A stretch of 64,000 bases of DNA, taken from the NCBI GenBank assembly GCA_002077065.1, contig NAJO01000035.1, positions 186,001-250,000 of the forward strand. Direction: 5' to 3'. The position numbers were made by a program, and so were the translations under genes. Below, in pieces: positions 30,266 through 41,052 of the stretch (positions within the stretch are counted from its first letter, which is position 1; each line of letters begins with the position of its first letter). The notes under the pieces were generated by a model that worked only from the letters and a program-made list of their open reading frames with translations, was not told the origin of the DNA and searched no databases. Origin of the DNA: Cryoendolithus antarcticus (Eukaryota; Ascomycota; Dothideomycetes; Cladosporiales; Cladosporiaceae).

Positions 30266-30913
30266 ATGGCCTCCCCAAGCACCATTCTTACCGCCCTCCT
30301 CGCTGCCACAACTACCACCTCCCCGCTCCCAGCCCAAACCTTCGGCCCCCAAACCGTCAATCTCGTCTCACGCCTCTGCGCCGACCAGTCCACCTCCTGC
30401 TCAGACACCACCTACCTAGCCTGGCTCAACACGCCCTTCTCCCTTAACATCACCACCTCACAACTCTCCCTCAGCTCAGCTCAAAATGTCGACATCGACC
30501 TCGTAAACTGCGAAGTCTTCTTCACCGGAGGCGACGCTGGGCCGCTCTTGACCGCCGACACGCCCGTTACTTTGTCGTCTGGACTAGTCGATATCGGGAA
30601 CGTTACGTGCTCTGTTAGTGACGAAGGCAAGGGCCAGGATCAGGCTGGGCAGATCCGTCCGGGTGATAATGCGACTACGACTTGGGTCCATGGTGGTGAT
30701 GCGATTCCTGTTACGACCACGACGGCTACGGGTGCGGTGCCTACGATTACTGGGTGGGGTGGTGCTGTAGTAGACGGTGGGAACGAGACTACGGCGACGG
30801 GGTCTACGCCGCCAAGTACTACTACGTACACAGGAGGCGCAAGTGGACTTGAGGTGGCCAGGCTCTTAGCCGCCATCGCTGCGGTCGTGGGTGGATGGGT
30901 GAGCTTGTTGTAA
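30266..30913 (+). CDS. Putative GPI-anchored surface protein, function unknown
   Basis: 215 residues in one exon. The start chosen at 30266 gives a signal-peptide-like N-terminus (MASPSTILTALLAATTTTSP). The middle holds a few cysteines and several N-glycosylation sequons (NIT, NVT, NAT, NET). The region from about 145 to 190 is Thr/Gly-rich and could be O-glycosylated. The last residues are a small-residue stretch followed by a hydrophobic tail (GGASGLEVARLLAAIAAVVG), the usual GPI-attachment layout. No domain is recognised. An upstream in-frame ATG (30041) would remove the signal character, so it is not preferred. A second secreted-protein gene follows 314 bp downstream. Confidence 0.65.
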   Translation: MASPSTILTALLAATTTTSPLPAQTFGPQTVNLVSRLCADQSTSCSDTTYLAWLNTPFSLNITTSQLSLSSAQNVDIDLVNCEVFFTGGDAGPLLTADTPVTLSSGLVDIGNVTCSVSDEGKGQDQAGQIRPGDNATTTWVHGGDAIPVTTTTATGAVPTITGWGGAVVDGGNETTATGSTPPSTTTYTGGASGLEVARLLAAIAAVVGGWVSLL

Positions 30914-31227
30914 TGGTAATGTGATTAGTTCTGCCATCGAGATGTGGGTGACTTAGGACCAGCACGGATGTGGAGTGAGGTCTGGGATAGAGGTCAACTA
31001 AGGCGCTCACATGGCATCTAGCATTCCACACGTCTCGAACAAATGTTTTCGGCCATCCCGGCCGTGGAATGCATGCTTCTCACGACCATTAGCCGCGCGC
31101 GCTTCCACTGATTGGAAACAAGCAGCTTAATAGATTCATTGCCCCCGCATCACAGTCCTTACAGTCACCAGCCCACCCTCCTCGAAGCCTGACAGACTCA
31201 ACCAACCACCCCACTGACCTTCCCACC
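30914..31227. other. Intergenic region with CT-rich promoter
   Basis: The last 100 bp (about 31125-31225) are C+T-rich on the plus strand, a likely promoter or leader of the cupredoxin gene. Nothing else is recognised. Confidence 0.45.
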
Positions 31228-32216
31228 ATGTTTACCTTATCCTCCTTCCTCTTCACCCTCGTCTCGCTTCTCGCGTCCCTCGGCCTCGCACAACAGACCT
31301 TCACCGTGCAAGCTGGTGGTAACGGTGAGCTGAACTTTGCGCCGAGCAGCCTTGTGGCGCCTATAGGCAGTCAGGTGCAATTTGTCTGGTACCCGCGCAA
31401 TCACAGTCTGGCTAGTTCGTCGTATGACAATGCATGTCAGCCGGATGGGAGGATCTTCAGTGGATACTTTTCGGTGAACAGTGGGGCGAGTGTGAGTATC
31501 CCTTCCTTTTGGAGTATGGCGGAGATGATGGAGTATGCGGACGACGACGGACAGGGAACAGTGAGGGAAGAGGAGAGGACTTCCCGGTCGGATGCAGTGG
31601 TTGTTCGCTGACGAAGAGAGATAGCCTAGTACCTTCGTCATCACCATCACAGACAACAACCCAATCTGGTACTACTGCACGCAAGTAGCCTACACGCACT
31701 GTCAGAATGGCATGGTCGGCGTCATTAATCCACCGTAAGCTACCTTTCACCCTAATCACCTGGCAGACAGCCCACTAACAGCACCAACCCAGCGCATCCG
31801 GCCCCCAGACCTACGCCGGCTACCTCGCAGCCAGTCGCGCAGCCACAGCCCGCCCCGCCGGAGACCTCCCAGCCATTATCGGTGGCCAAGTTGTCGGACC
31901 GCCAGCTTCATCTTCGAGCAGTAGCTATGTGGCGACTCGCGGCGTGACAGTCCTAGTGCTCAGTCAGTCGAGTTCGGCCACGCCTTCTGCTTCGACGCCA
32001 TCGGCGCCTGTATTCAGCGCAACGTCGACATCGAGTGTATCGTTTGCTTATGCGCCGACTACGTTACCGACATCGAGTGTGACTTCTGTGATGGCTATGA
32101 GTGTGGCGAGTTCATCGACATCGGCGGCTGGTGGAGGGGTCATCACGGTGACCACGACAAGGAGCGCGTGTCCTGTGACGACTGCTGGGAGTCGTATCAT
32201 GCGGAGGGAGATATGA
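31228..32216 (+). CDS. Secreted cupredoxin-domain Ser-rich protein
   Basis: 265 residues from three exons: 31228-31491, 31625-31734 and 31793-32216. It has a clear signal peptide (MFTLSSFLFTLVSLLASLGLA) and a fungal extracellular cupredoxin domain of about 105 residues starting QQTFTVQAGG. Candidate type-1 copper ligands are His59 (in RNHS), Cys106 (WYYC), and His113 and Met118 (THCQNGM), and Cys70 and Cys114 could form a disulfide. From about residue 150 it is Ser/Thr/Ala-rich and probably O-glycosylated. The C-terminus lacks a convincing hydrophobic GPI tail. The first intron is 133 nt; I place its acceptor after GAGATAG, 12 nt past a CTGAC branch, because this keeps the frame (GAS|PSTFVITITD). 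Such proteins are common in mould secretomes, and their roles are mostly unknown. Confidence 0.8.
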
Positions 32217-32427
32217 TGCATGAAAATCGACGATGGAAGGCAGCAGGGAGATATGGCACAGGATAAGCTTGGGTCAAGCAACCCGAAGCGGAGAGAATGA
32301 GAGAGGACACTGGATGTACTTCTTGTCTCAACACCTTTACACCATAGAATTCGCTTTAGCATTGGAAATGGATCACTTCCTACTGCGTCGTCAGCACTAC
32401 CCATTGTATTCTCACAGCAAGATCCGC

Positions 32428-32861
32428 TTACAACAGCGCGCGTCCTCTGCTCCCAACAGCCAAAGCTCCCCACCCAGCGATCAAGGCCAGACCTCCAATC
32501 GGCGTCACCGGTCCCAGGAACTTGAATCGTTGCGGATCCAGTACGAGTAGATAGATACTCCCACTGAATAGCGTCATGCCGGCTAAGAGAAATGACTTGG
32601 CGTAGAGTAGATTCTTCCCTGGAGACGCGGCTTCAACGGCGAGTAAAGCTGCGGAATGGACGAGCTGATTATCATTAGTCACGAAGGAGGCAGCACTGAT
32701 CTGGGCTGGCATTGATGTACTTGATACTGCGCCGCCGTTGACCACGATGCAATCTTAGCATCCGGTATGCCACGGGCTCTCAGACCGTGTGCACCGAAGG
32801 CGCCAGCGGCGACGGAGGTGGCACCGTAGAGGCAAGCTGTTGTCCAGAAATCAAGAGGCAT
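32428..32861 (-). CDS. DUF423 / TMEM256-family small membrane protein
   Basis: 125 residues from two exons (32861-32721 and 32664-32428; 56-nt intron with a GACTAAT branch). It opens MPLDFWTTACLYGATSVAAGAFGAHGLR, which contains the family signature GAFGAHGL, and has about four membrane segments. The middle HSAALLA and FLAGMTLFSGSIYLLVL-type stretch and the C-terminal TPIGGLALIAGWGAL are also characteristic. The family occurs in bacteria and eukaryotes; its biochemical role is unknown. The gene converges on the cupredoxin gene, with 211 bp between stop codons. Confidence 0.9.
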
Positions 32862-33111
32862 GATGAGGTATGTATGTGGATATGCAGGCAAGATCAAGAG
32901 TGATGGTCTCGATGCTGTCTACATGGGATGAAGTCAAGGTCCGCTTGGTGAATGAGCACGGACGTTCGATGAACGACGTGACAAGAAAAGGAGCACACAG
33001 ATCTCGGTGAGCAACGTCTATCGATGGGAATCACCGTCAAATCATTCTCGAAGACGGGGGAAGGTCTGCAACCATAGGGCATCCGCTGAGTACATGTTCG
33101 GTACAAATCCA

Positions 33112-35733
33112 TCAAATCGTCCCAGCAAACTCGCTCATCCTCCTCACGAATCCCGGCTTAGGCGCGACGACCTCCTCATTGACCTCCTTCTCAACCTCCC
33201 AGCTCCGCACTCTCGCATGTCCCGCCATCCTCTCATCGTTCGCCCGGTTAGCAGCAGCCTCAGGCGTGACCACTACCCTGATACTCTTCTTGATGTCCTC
33301 TCTTCGCTTCTCTGCCTTCGCCTCACGCCGCCCGCCAAGTAAGCCAGTAAAGATGCTGCCCCGTCGAACAGGGCTACTAGGCTCGTCATCGTCGCTGTCT
33401 TGAGGTAGGGTGATCTGGCGTTCGTCAAGCGGACGAGCAGGCGTGATTGTGTGCACGTACATAGCTGCCGAGGGTGGGAAGCTGGTCTTCGTAGGCGAGC
33501 GAGCTTTGTCGAAAGCGGACTTTGCAGCGTTCGTCCAGCCTAAGTAAGTTCCTGGAGGCGACCTGACAGAGGGAGGTGAGAGTAGATGGGGCGGGTCGAT
33601 GCTTGCCTTCGCTCGGGGAATAGCGTTCGCAGCAGATATGTCCAGCTTAGGAAACGGGTTCGAGAATTTGCTGTCGCGACCTTTGTCACTTGACCGCCCT
33701 CCGCTTCTTGTACTCGATCGGCTCCGAGACCCTGATGTAAGAGGAGGCTCCTGACCAGCGGGGCGCGTGAGCAGTTCGGCGTACTTCGCTGCGCCTCGAG
33801 TAATGCGAGAAAACAGAGCTTGCTTTGCAGTCATCTCCAAACTACTAGCATTGCTCGGTCGCTGTCGGAGAATGGGCTCGGTGCTGGTACGCTTGGGTGC
33901 TGCATGTCGGCGAACGGCAGGAGTCGGCTGACACGCGAATGGAGGAGTCTCTGCGCGGGCTGGGTTCTGGTAACTGTTCTCGTCGTCGCTGCGGCGGAAG
34001 AGTAGCTGATCATTGCCTCTTGTCGTCACGGGAAAGTACTGCGACACCCTATTGTCATCGCTATTACGCCGAAAGGCTGCGAGCTTCCGATCAATAGGCA
34101 CAGCCGGTGCGAAATTCGTGCGGTATGGCTCATACTGCGAAGGAGGCGAGATCGGGATTGTGCCACTTGTGCTCTTGCGCCTGTGATCCGATCGAATGTT
34201 CGTCGTCAATCGTGGAAGCGCATACAACTCATCATCGTCTCTGATACTGGACTGCGTTGAAGCTCGACTCTCGCTGGCTTGCTTTCGTGCAAATGGCGAA
34301 ACAGAAGCATTAGGACTCTCGTAGCGTCCCTGCAGCTGACCAGTGTTCCTCGACATTGGCTTTCCCTGGAACAGCGCCCGTGGCACCATCTTCATATGCT
34401 CGCGTACATCAACGTCGTGACTACCGCTGCTTGCTACCGAGGACGCCGATGGCGCACGGTACTGATCTGCCAGCAGTGTATTGTATTGGTCAGCTAATTT
34501 GTGAGTGGTCACCTCACTCGGCGAGACCGATGGTGTCTGAACGCCATGCATGAGAATGCGATCTTGAGGCACAGAACGCGAAGCTCGGTGTCGAGCACGG
34601 CCTCGCTCGTCGCTGACGCTGCCATGATGCCCTGCGTTCGAATGTGTTCGTTGTGAGGATTCGGCGTTCTGCTGATACAGCCTGACCATCTGTCTGGGCG
34701 CATGATTGCCAACCTGAAACGAGCCTGTGCCTCTGCGACCCACAGATAGAGCTTCGGCGAAGCCAAACCCAGGTAAGGGCGCAACACTAGCTCTCGGTGA
34801 TCCAACAACCCGGTCTCGCCCTTGGGCATCGACCATCGTCAAGGTAGGAAGCTCAGGCGCCCGAACCGACTCGCGCGGGCTACTGGTGAACATCATCATC
34901 GTGTCTCGCAGTAGCACTTCATGAGATCGAGACTTTGTAGGCGACTTGACTGGGACCTTCGCTCGAAGCTCCTCTGGCAGCAAATGCTCGGCGCCAGGTG
35001 CTTGCAATACCGCTTTCGCTTTCTCCAGAGAGACCATCCTCAGGTGCTTCTTGAGTACTTCGATAGTGGCCACGGGCTCGGGTAGCAGAGTCGATGGTCT
35101 GTGTTCCGGTGGTGGAGGAGATGGCGTGGTCGAGCGACTCACAGTTGGCGAGGGTGTCGCGAGAAGTGGCTGATAGTACCTTGGCTCGAGCATTGGTGGC
35201 GTAGGTGGGTTCTCCACCAGCTGAGGTGTACTCGCGCTGTACGCGATAGGTCTGAGAAGCTCAAATGGCAAAGGCGGTACTGGTTCATCTGCGAAGTCCG
35301 AGCCAGACCAAATGGGTGACTCGGCCATCCATTGACTCGCTGTGCGACTGTACACACTCGATGTCCTCCTTTGCAGAGCAGGTGAGGCATTCCTAGAAGA
35401 CTTCCCTGGGCTTCCGCTATAGGATGAGCGCCTTCGCTTTGGCTTCAGAGGTGTGGGAGGAAGTGGCTTGAGCGGATCGACTGTTGGCGTGCGCTTGATA
35501 AATTCCTGGAAAGGTGGTACAGATTGCTCCATGCCACTAAGTGATGACTTTGAGGAACTCGCCGATGCTAGCGTCGGCCGCTTCAGATTGTCGTATGGGC
35601 CAAGAGAGGTCCCAGAGTAAGCTGTTTTGAGCACCGGCGCTCGCTTCGGCGGTCTAGTGGGCTGCGGCTCGAGCGGAATCTGCCAGCCCACCGTCTCGCC
35701 ATAGCCAGTGACTGGTCTCGGATCGACGAACAT
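33112..35733 (-). CDS. Large disordered protein of unknown function
   Basis: An uninterrupted 873-codon frame. The product is Ser/Pro/Arg-rich and predicted by eye to be largely disordered, with many SP/TP and RxxS sites suggesting heavy phosphorylation. Three patches look more structured: the N-terminus (TGYGETVGWQIPLEPQP), a helical stretch near residue 225 (IEVLKKHLRMVSLEKAKAVL), and the C-terminus, where GSIFTGLLGGRREAKAEKRR and a final VRRMSEFAG motif lie. I recognise no domain. Codon use and length argue for a real gene rather than a chance frame. The start is the only early ATG in frame. Confidence 0.7.
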   Translation of the reverse strand: MFVDPRPVTGYGETVGWQIPLEPQPTRPPKRAPVLKTAYSGTSLGPYDNLKRPTLASASSSKSSLSGMEQSVPPFQEFIKRTPTVDPLKPLPPTPLKPKRRRSSYSGSPGKSSRNASPALQRRTSSVYSRTASQWMAESPIWSGSDFADEPVPPLPFELLRPIAYSASTPQLVENPPTPPMLEPRYYQPLLATPSPTVSRSTTPSPPPPEHRPSTLLPEPVATIEVLKKHLRMVSLEKAKAVLQAPGAEHLLPEELRAKVPVKSPTKSRSHEVLLRDTMMMFTSSPRESVRAPELPTLTMVDAQGRDRVVGSPRASVAPLPGFGFAEALSVGRRGTGSFQVGNHAPRQMVRLYQQNAESSQRTHSNAGHHGSVSDERGRARHRASRSVPQDRILMHGVQTPSVSPSEVTTHKLADQYNTLLADQYRAPSASSVASSGSHDVDVREHMKMVPRALFQGKPMSRNTGQLQGRYESPNASVSPFARKQASESRASTQSSIRDDDELYALPRLTTNIRSDHRRKSTSGTIPISPPSQYEPYRTNFAPAVPIDRKLAAFRRNSDDNRVSQYFPVTTRGNDQLLFRRSDDENSYQNPARAETPPFACQPTPAVRRHAAPKRTSTEPILRQRPSNASSLEMTAKQALFSRITRGAAKYAELLTRPAGQEPPLTSGSRSRSSTRSGGRSSDKGRDSKFSNPFPKLDISAANAIPRAKASIDPPHLLSPPSVRSPPGTYLGWTNAAKSAFDKARSPTKTSFPPSAAMYVHTITPARPLDERQITLPQDSDDDEPSSPVRRGSIFTGLLGGRREAKAEKRREDIKKSIRVVVTPEAAANRANDERMAGHARVRSWEVEKEVNEEVVAPKPGFVRRMSEFAGTI

Positions 35734-36021
35734 GGTGAGTGTAGTGGTATGGAATATGTGGCGTAAGCCAGCTGTCGCGAGCAGAGGATATTGTAAGACA
35801 AAGGCACCACCATCGAGGCGGTCGGAAAAGTCGAGGCAGCATGGCGGAAGTGAACAATGAACAAAAGTGAAAACAAAGAATAGAGCTTCGCATGCCCAGA
35901 TCCGTCAACGCCTTGATAATCCCCAAACATTTGTCGGCATCCACGCCGAGGCCATGTGCAGTAAGTACTTGAAGATCTGGGCGATGGTGCCAGCCCACCG
36001 CCCGCATTCCTCATGACACGG

Positions 36022-36455
36022 CTAGACAGCTGCAACTTGCACATTCGACTGCGCAGCTACAGTACCGTCTTCGGTTGCCGTCGCTCCAGACTTTTCGAGT
36101 TCTTCAGCTCCGGGAGTCTGCGGGATGTCAACCATGACCGCCGGGTCACTTTTCCTCTCCTTGAGTAGGGCATCGCGCTTCTATCGGCACAGTCAGTACA
36201 CTGCATTCGCATGCTGGTCCAATGCTACGCTATAATGACGGTTCGAAATGGAGGTTGATGGCGTACCTCGACCTCCTCCGGACTCATGTCCCTCAGCAAA
36301 TCATCTCGTGACGTCCTTCGCATTGCCTTGACCTTATCAGGCGACACAGGCGTGCTCTCGAGCTCCACTGGCTCCGTGTTGATAGATGCCGAAGTCAACG
36401 TCAAGATCGGCCGCTCTGTAGTGACAGGCGAGACGAGTTCGTCAGCTGCAGACAT
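36022..36455 (-). CDS. Small hydrophilic protein, conserved-looking, unknown function
   Basis: 115 residues from two exons (36455-36267 and 36180-36022; 86-nt GT-AG intron). The core spans the splice junction: RRTSRDDLLRDMSPEEVE joined to KRDALLKERKSDPAVMVDIP. The RRTS site fits protein kinase A. The rest is acidic and flexible. It has no signal peptide, membrane segment or recognised domain. The clean splice joining two charged helical segments supports a real gene. The function is unknown. Confidence 0.65.
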
Positions 36456-36831
36456 TGTAGATTACGATGCTGTGTGATGCGTGGAAGAATACCGGTATAC
36501 TACGGGTAGGTAGATATGATGGCGAAGTGAATTCACTGCAACGGAAGACTGTGCAATAGTGACAGGGTATGGGACGAGATGATGAAGAAATCTTGGAAGA
36601 AAGGTATATGCACAGCCTCGCTAAAGGTGAGGTAAGCTTGCAGTGCTCGCGCGCGTAGAGCTGAGGTTGCATCAAGCTGAAACACTACCTCGGCGATTAC
36701 CGCGTGAATATATGCTGTCGATCATAATAGTGTGAGAGGCAGGACATTGGTGGTTCAAAAGTTGCCATGCTATATTTCTCGCACTGTATTCGCTATACAT
36801 CACACTCTAAATTACGCGAGAGCCTTGGATA
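36456..36831. other. Intergenic region between the sulfate permease 3' end and the 115-residue gene
   Basis: Promoter of the upstream minus-strand gene and 3' end of the permease gene. No other feature is seen. Confidence 0.45.
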
Positions 36832-39505
36832 TCAAGCATACTTCTCGCCCTTCGCATCTTCCTCCTCGACGACCTTGGCCTCAGGCCGCTGTGCAGGTTG
36901 CTCCTCCTGGATGTTTTGCAGCACACTCTGCAGCGCACTCGTCAGATCAATGTGGAAGAACGGCCTGTTCAAGCCTTGCACAGGCTTCAGGTCAGCCTTG
37001 TATTTGCCCTTAGTGTATGTATTGCTCTTGTTGAGCTCGGCCTGGAAGCTGCCGCGATCGCTGCTTGATGTCTCGCCCGTGAGGTCACCATGCTGCACTT
37101 GGATCTCATGCGGTTGCTGGCGACCAGCTTCGACGTCAGGCTGGCTTCGACGACGATTGAACTCTTGCTCAGCGAGATGTGCGGCAGAGCTATCACCGCC
37201 CATGCTGGCCACGCTAAAGATCGGCTTCCAGCTGTGGAACTCGCCATCGCCTACTGGTGTTGGGTAGCCGAAGCCACCTGACACGAGACCGCGCTTGGTC
37301 CAGCGATTATTGATGCACGCAAAATGCCATTGCACTGTCTCGGGTGACGTGTAGCGGTCGAGCTGATTGCGCACATCGATCAGGTTCTGGACTGACGTCA
37401 CATCGATGTTATTGATGGACGAGAAGTCCAGAATGATCGCTTTGAGTGTAGGCTTGTGAGAGTCAACAATCGCAGGCTTGCCACGTCGTGGACCGGGATC
37501 ATTCCAGGGTCGATCGCCGAGGCGACCGTAGCTGTTAGCATTCGTTCGGCGCGTCGCCTTGAAGATGACGTTGATCAAGTGATCGGTGTAGTGATTGGCG
37601 TTCGGGTAGTTGAAGCCCTCCGAAAAGCGGTAGATAAATACGCCGGGGTAGGGATGCTCGATGTCGAGGCCTGGGTTTGTGCCATCCTCGTGATCAATCG
37701 GGATCCAGACATTTCGTGTCGACTTGTCCGGGTCATTATTGGGTCTTGGCTGGTTGGAGTTCTTGCTCTCATTCTGCGGAAGATCGCCAACGACCGAGTG
37801 TATCTGCACACGGCCAAGGAAACGGCCCTTGGCCTTGAAAGTACGGAAAACGAAGACGGCGAACGACGACGCGACGGTAACATAGATGCCAATTTCGATC
37901 GAGGTGAAGACTGTGACGATCACACCAGCAAAGAAGATGATGACCTCGAGAGGCGAGATTTTCCAGAACTGGTAGACAGTGTTTGGTGGGGTGATCAGGT
38001 CGCCAACGGCGTGAATGATGACCGCGGACAGCGCAGCTTGCGGGATGTAGAAAAACACCACTGGCAAGGCGTAAAGCGCGAGCAGTACGATCACGGCAGT
38101 GATCACACCGGCGAAAGGGGTGCGAACACCAGCCTTTGCCTTGATGGCAGTCCGAGAGAAGGAGCCAGTCGCAGGGTAGCCGCCAAGGAAAGGCCCGAGG
38201 ATGTTGGTCACACCAATAGCGATCATCTCCTGGGACGGATCGATTGTGTAGTTGTTCACGCGACCGAACGACTTGGCGATCGAGATGTGCTCGATCAGTA
38301 GCACAATCACCGACGCCGGAATCTCGCTAGTGAACAAGCCGATAATTTTAGAGTTGAGTACCGGAGCGCCAGCATGTTGGAAACCTCGAGGAACGGGACC
38401 GAGGACTTTCCAGTACGCCTTATTGACAGCGGTTGCAGTCTTTGCCGAGTGACTGTTGTTGCCGATATGTCTGACGGTCGCCCAGCTGATCAGGGTGTAT
38501 AGCAGGATGACAAACACGGTTCGCAAGGTGTTGAGGAAGAAAAAGAGCTTGCGATGCTGCGGCATACGCTTAGCCAGCGTATTGAACATGAAGCGTATGC
38601 CATAGAGCATGAACAGAGCTGTCAAGCCGAGCGCCGCATCCTTGTGTGTCCGACCTAGGTGCTTCAAGACATGAACAACGACCAAGTATGTCGAGTCACG
38701 GCTGTTGACCCCGGTGATGCCCATCAGGTTGACTGTCTGTCCAACTGCGATGTTGATTGCCGAGCCAGTCATGAACGCCGAGATTGACGTGAGTGAGATG
38801 AAATCAACGAGCCATCCGAAGCGGAGCAGGCCAAGTCCAGTCACGATTGAGCCGACAAGTACTGATAGCGCTGATGCAATGACGTGTCCTGGCACTGATG
38901 GATCTTTGGCTTGTGCGGAAAGTACGATGTTGCCGACAATGGTCGACATGACTGCGACGGGCTGCGATCGTTGTCAGTGATAATGTGCTTGTAGCGTGCA
39001 CCCATGGAACTACTTACGCCGATGGTGATATCTTTCGATGTTGCGAAGAACCAGTAGATGAGCACACCCATGAACGACGAGTACAGCCCGTATTCAACTG
39101 GCAGCTGAGCAAGTTGAGCGTATGCCATACCTTGTGGCACCACGACCGCGCCGATAGTAATGCCTATGTATTGTCAGCGCGCTGTAGACTTGACTTCGTA
39201 TGTCCTCACTCACCAGCAATGAGATCTCCAATGAGCCATTGCACGTTGTAATTCAGAATCCAGTGCGTGAATGGGAATAGGTGGTACAGGTAATGTGTGA
39301 CATCTTTTCCGGTAGGCGTGACCGATCGCAACCATTCCGCCGCAGTAGGTTCATTCTCGACGTAACTGTCGGCGCTGTCGATGGTGAATGTAGATTCTCC
39401 GCGAGTGAGTTTCCCAGCGCCAGTCTCGTCGCGGTATTCAAGCTTGATGCCGAGCACCTTGGCCAGACTGTGGCCAATCTTAGTGCTGGTGCTTGGAGCC
39501 GCCAT
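36832..39505 (-). CDS. Sulfate permease (SulP/SLC26 family, STAS domain)
   Basis: 855 residues from three exons: 39505-39214, 39163-39018 and 38961-36832, with introns of 50 and 56 nt. The transport domain opens FTHWILNYNVQWLIGDLIA|GITIGAVVVPQGMAYAQLAQ, the SulP signature. LPVEYGLYSSFMGVLIYW follows and then about ten further membrane segments. The STAS domain occupies about 560-740 and has a long Arg/Pro-rich insertion, with AIILDFSSINNIDVTSVQNL as its phosphoacceptor-like strand. This matches yeast Sul1/Sul2 and Neurospora cys-14, proton-coupled plasma membrane sulfate importers. A palindrome fitting the Cys3 consensus lies 686 bp upstream, consistent with sulfur regulation. Confidence 0.95.
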
Positions 39506-40190
39506 GCTGCAGTAGGTGTAGCAAGTCGAGAAAGTAACCCGGGATTCTGGCGACGAACGTCGACAGTCCTATATAGCGAATGTGATCGGAGATGCAGGGT
39601 GCAGGCGGGTGAGAAGGGTGCGCCGCAGTAGGGCCAGGCGATCGAAAGATGATGGACTAGTACTGCACAGATCGCTGCAGGGGAGCTAAGAAATGCAATA
39701 AGCTCCAGACAGGCTCGGTAGGCGACAGTGGCGTGCGGATCTGGCCAGTAGTCGACCTCGGGGAGTGACAAGAGCGCCTCGCAGCCGAACAAGCAAAGGC
39801 TGGACAGTGCTGGGCTTGTGAAAGAAATGTCGCGTGCTCGGCGCGAGTATGGCACAATCTCACCACGCCAATTGGGGGACAAGGCTGTGGGATCAAGAAA
39901 GGTGATTAGCGAGAGAGGTAATATGAGTTTGGCGTTTTCCGGTAAAGGCTCGTGGTGGAGTCGTGAGTTCCAATGGCCTGGAAGCCGGGACGGTCTTGAT
40001 GAGGAATTAAGGAAATTTTGTCAGAGGCACAATTCTTTAGTCGCGCTACATGAGGAATAAGGAACCTGCTACTTCTGCCATGTGCGTTGTGACGTGTGCA
40101 AAATTGCTCGCATCGTGTGGAGCCCCCCAGGGTTCGGATGAGGTTGCTATGATGGCGTGCTTTCATAACGTCCTAATACGGCTAGCGCTC

Positions 40191-40200
40191 ATGATGCCAT
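40191..40200 (+). promoter_or_regulatory. Candidate Cys3/MetR bZIP site
   Basis: ATGATGCCAT fits the known Neurospora CYS3 consensus ATGRYRYCAT at all ten positions. A 9-of-10 match (ATGGCACAAT) lies near 39849, closer to the permease. Confidence 0.45.
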
Positions 40201-40955
40201 AGGCACGGCGACATGGCCACGGGCACACTCGCCGACGTGATGCAGATTTGATAGACTGCAGACCTGCCATTCCATATGTGTGAGCCGTATTGGTGTGCAG
40301 TCGACGTTTTGAGCAAGGCGCCTCGCGGAAGAATCTGTCAGCCATCAATCTTGTAGAGAAGCATACTTGCCTTAGGTATCTGCAGCAAAACCATCAACTG
40401 CTGGACCACGGGCAGTCGACGCTGTATTCCAGCGACAGCATCTACCAGCTAGACACCCTTCAGCATTACCAAGATACAAACCTGGAGAGTCGGTCAGTAG
40501 CACCGCGAAAAAAGGTCCCGCACGCTGTGCGCTCCGGTGCCCTGCTCCTTGGCTCTGGTGCCCAGCTGAGCTCCAGCTTCTAGTGTTCCGGATTCTCATC
40601 GTCTTCGTCTCGCGCTTTGGGGCTGTATCAGTGATACTAACTCATCGCATCGCCGAACGATGAGTGCAATGTTAATTGATGATAGTCCGCGGAGGCGGAC
40701 GGTCTCCACCTTAGACGCCAGCAGCGCTCTTCATGTCGTCGCGAACGGCACTCATTGGGATCATATAGCTGTGAGAGAGCGTGGTCCTGGCAGCAGTATG
40801 CGCGGCATCACAATCGCTATGCAGTCTCTAGCAGGGCCCCAATATGCTGCGCCAAATGCTGTTTATGAGGTGCGGTCAATTTAATGCTTGTGGCGCGACT
40901 TCCTTCGATATCAGTATGGTGAATACCGCATAGATCACTGAATGCCGGGCTGCTC

Positions 40956-40966
40956 AGGGTTAGGGT
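40956..40966 (+). promoter_or_regulatory. Telomere-like box (AGGGTTAGGGT) upstream of bub2
   Basis: AGGGTTAGGGT ends 86 bp before the bub2 start codon. TTAGGG is the telomere repeat of most moulds and is also bound at promoters by Tbf1/TRF-like Myb factors in some fungi. Confidence 0.4.
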
Positions 40967-41052
40967 ATGTGTGTCGAACGCGACTTCACATCCGTCTCGC
41001 GTCGACAAGTACCTTGACTGGCGCATCAATTAGCCCCAGATGTAACTTGAGC

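Larger units (their letters stand above)
39506..41052. other. Divergent intergenic region, sulfate permease / bub2
   Basis: 1.55 kb with a Cys3-type palindrome (40191-40200) and an AGGGTTAGGGT box near bub2. Frames of 70-97 codons at 40290 and 40660 are not protein-like. No other gene is seen. Confidence 0.5.

Noticed and set aside
37456..38301. 281-codon plus-strand frame
   Set aside because: Antisense to the STAS and transport domains of the sulfate permease; no family features.
39253..39882. 209-codon minus-strand frame overlapping the permease start
   Set aside because: It begins at a TTG rather than ATG, overlaps permease exon 1 out of frame, and has no protein signature.
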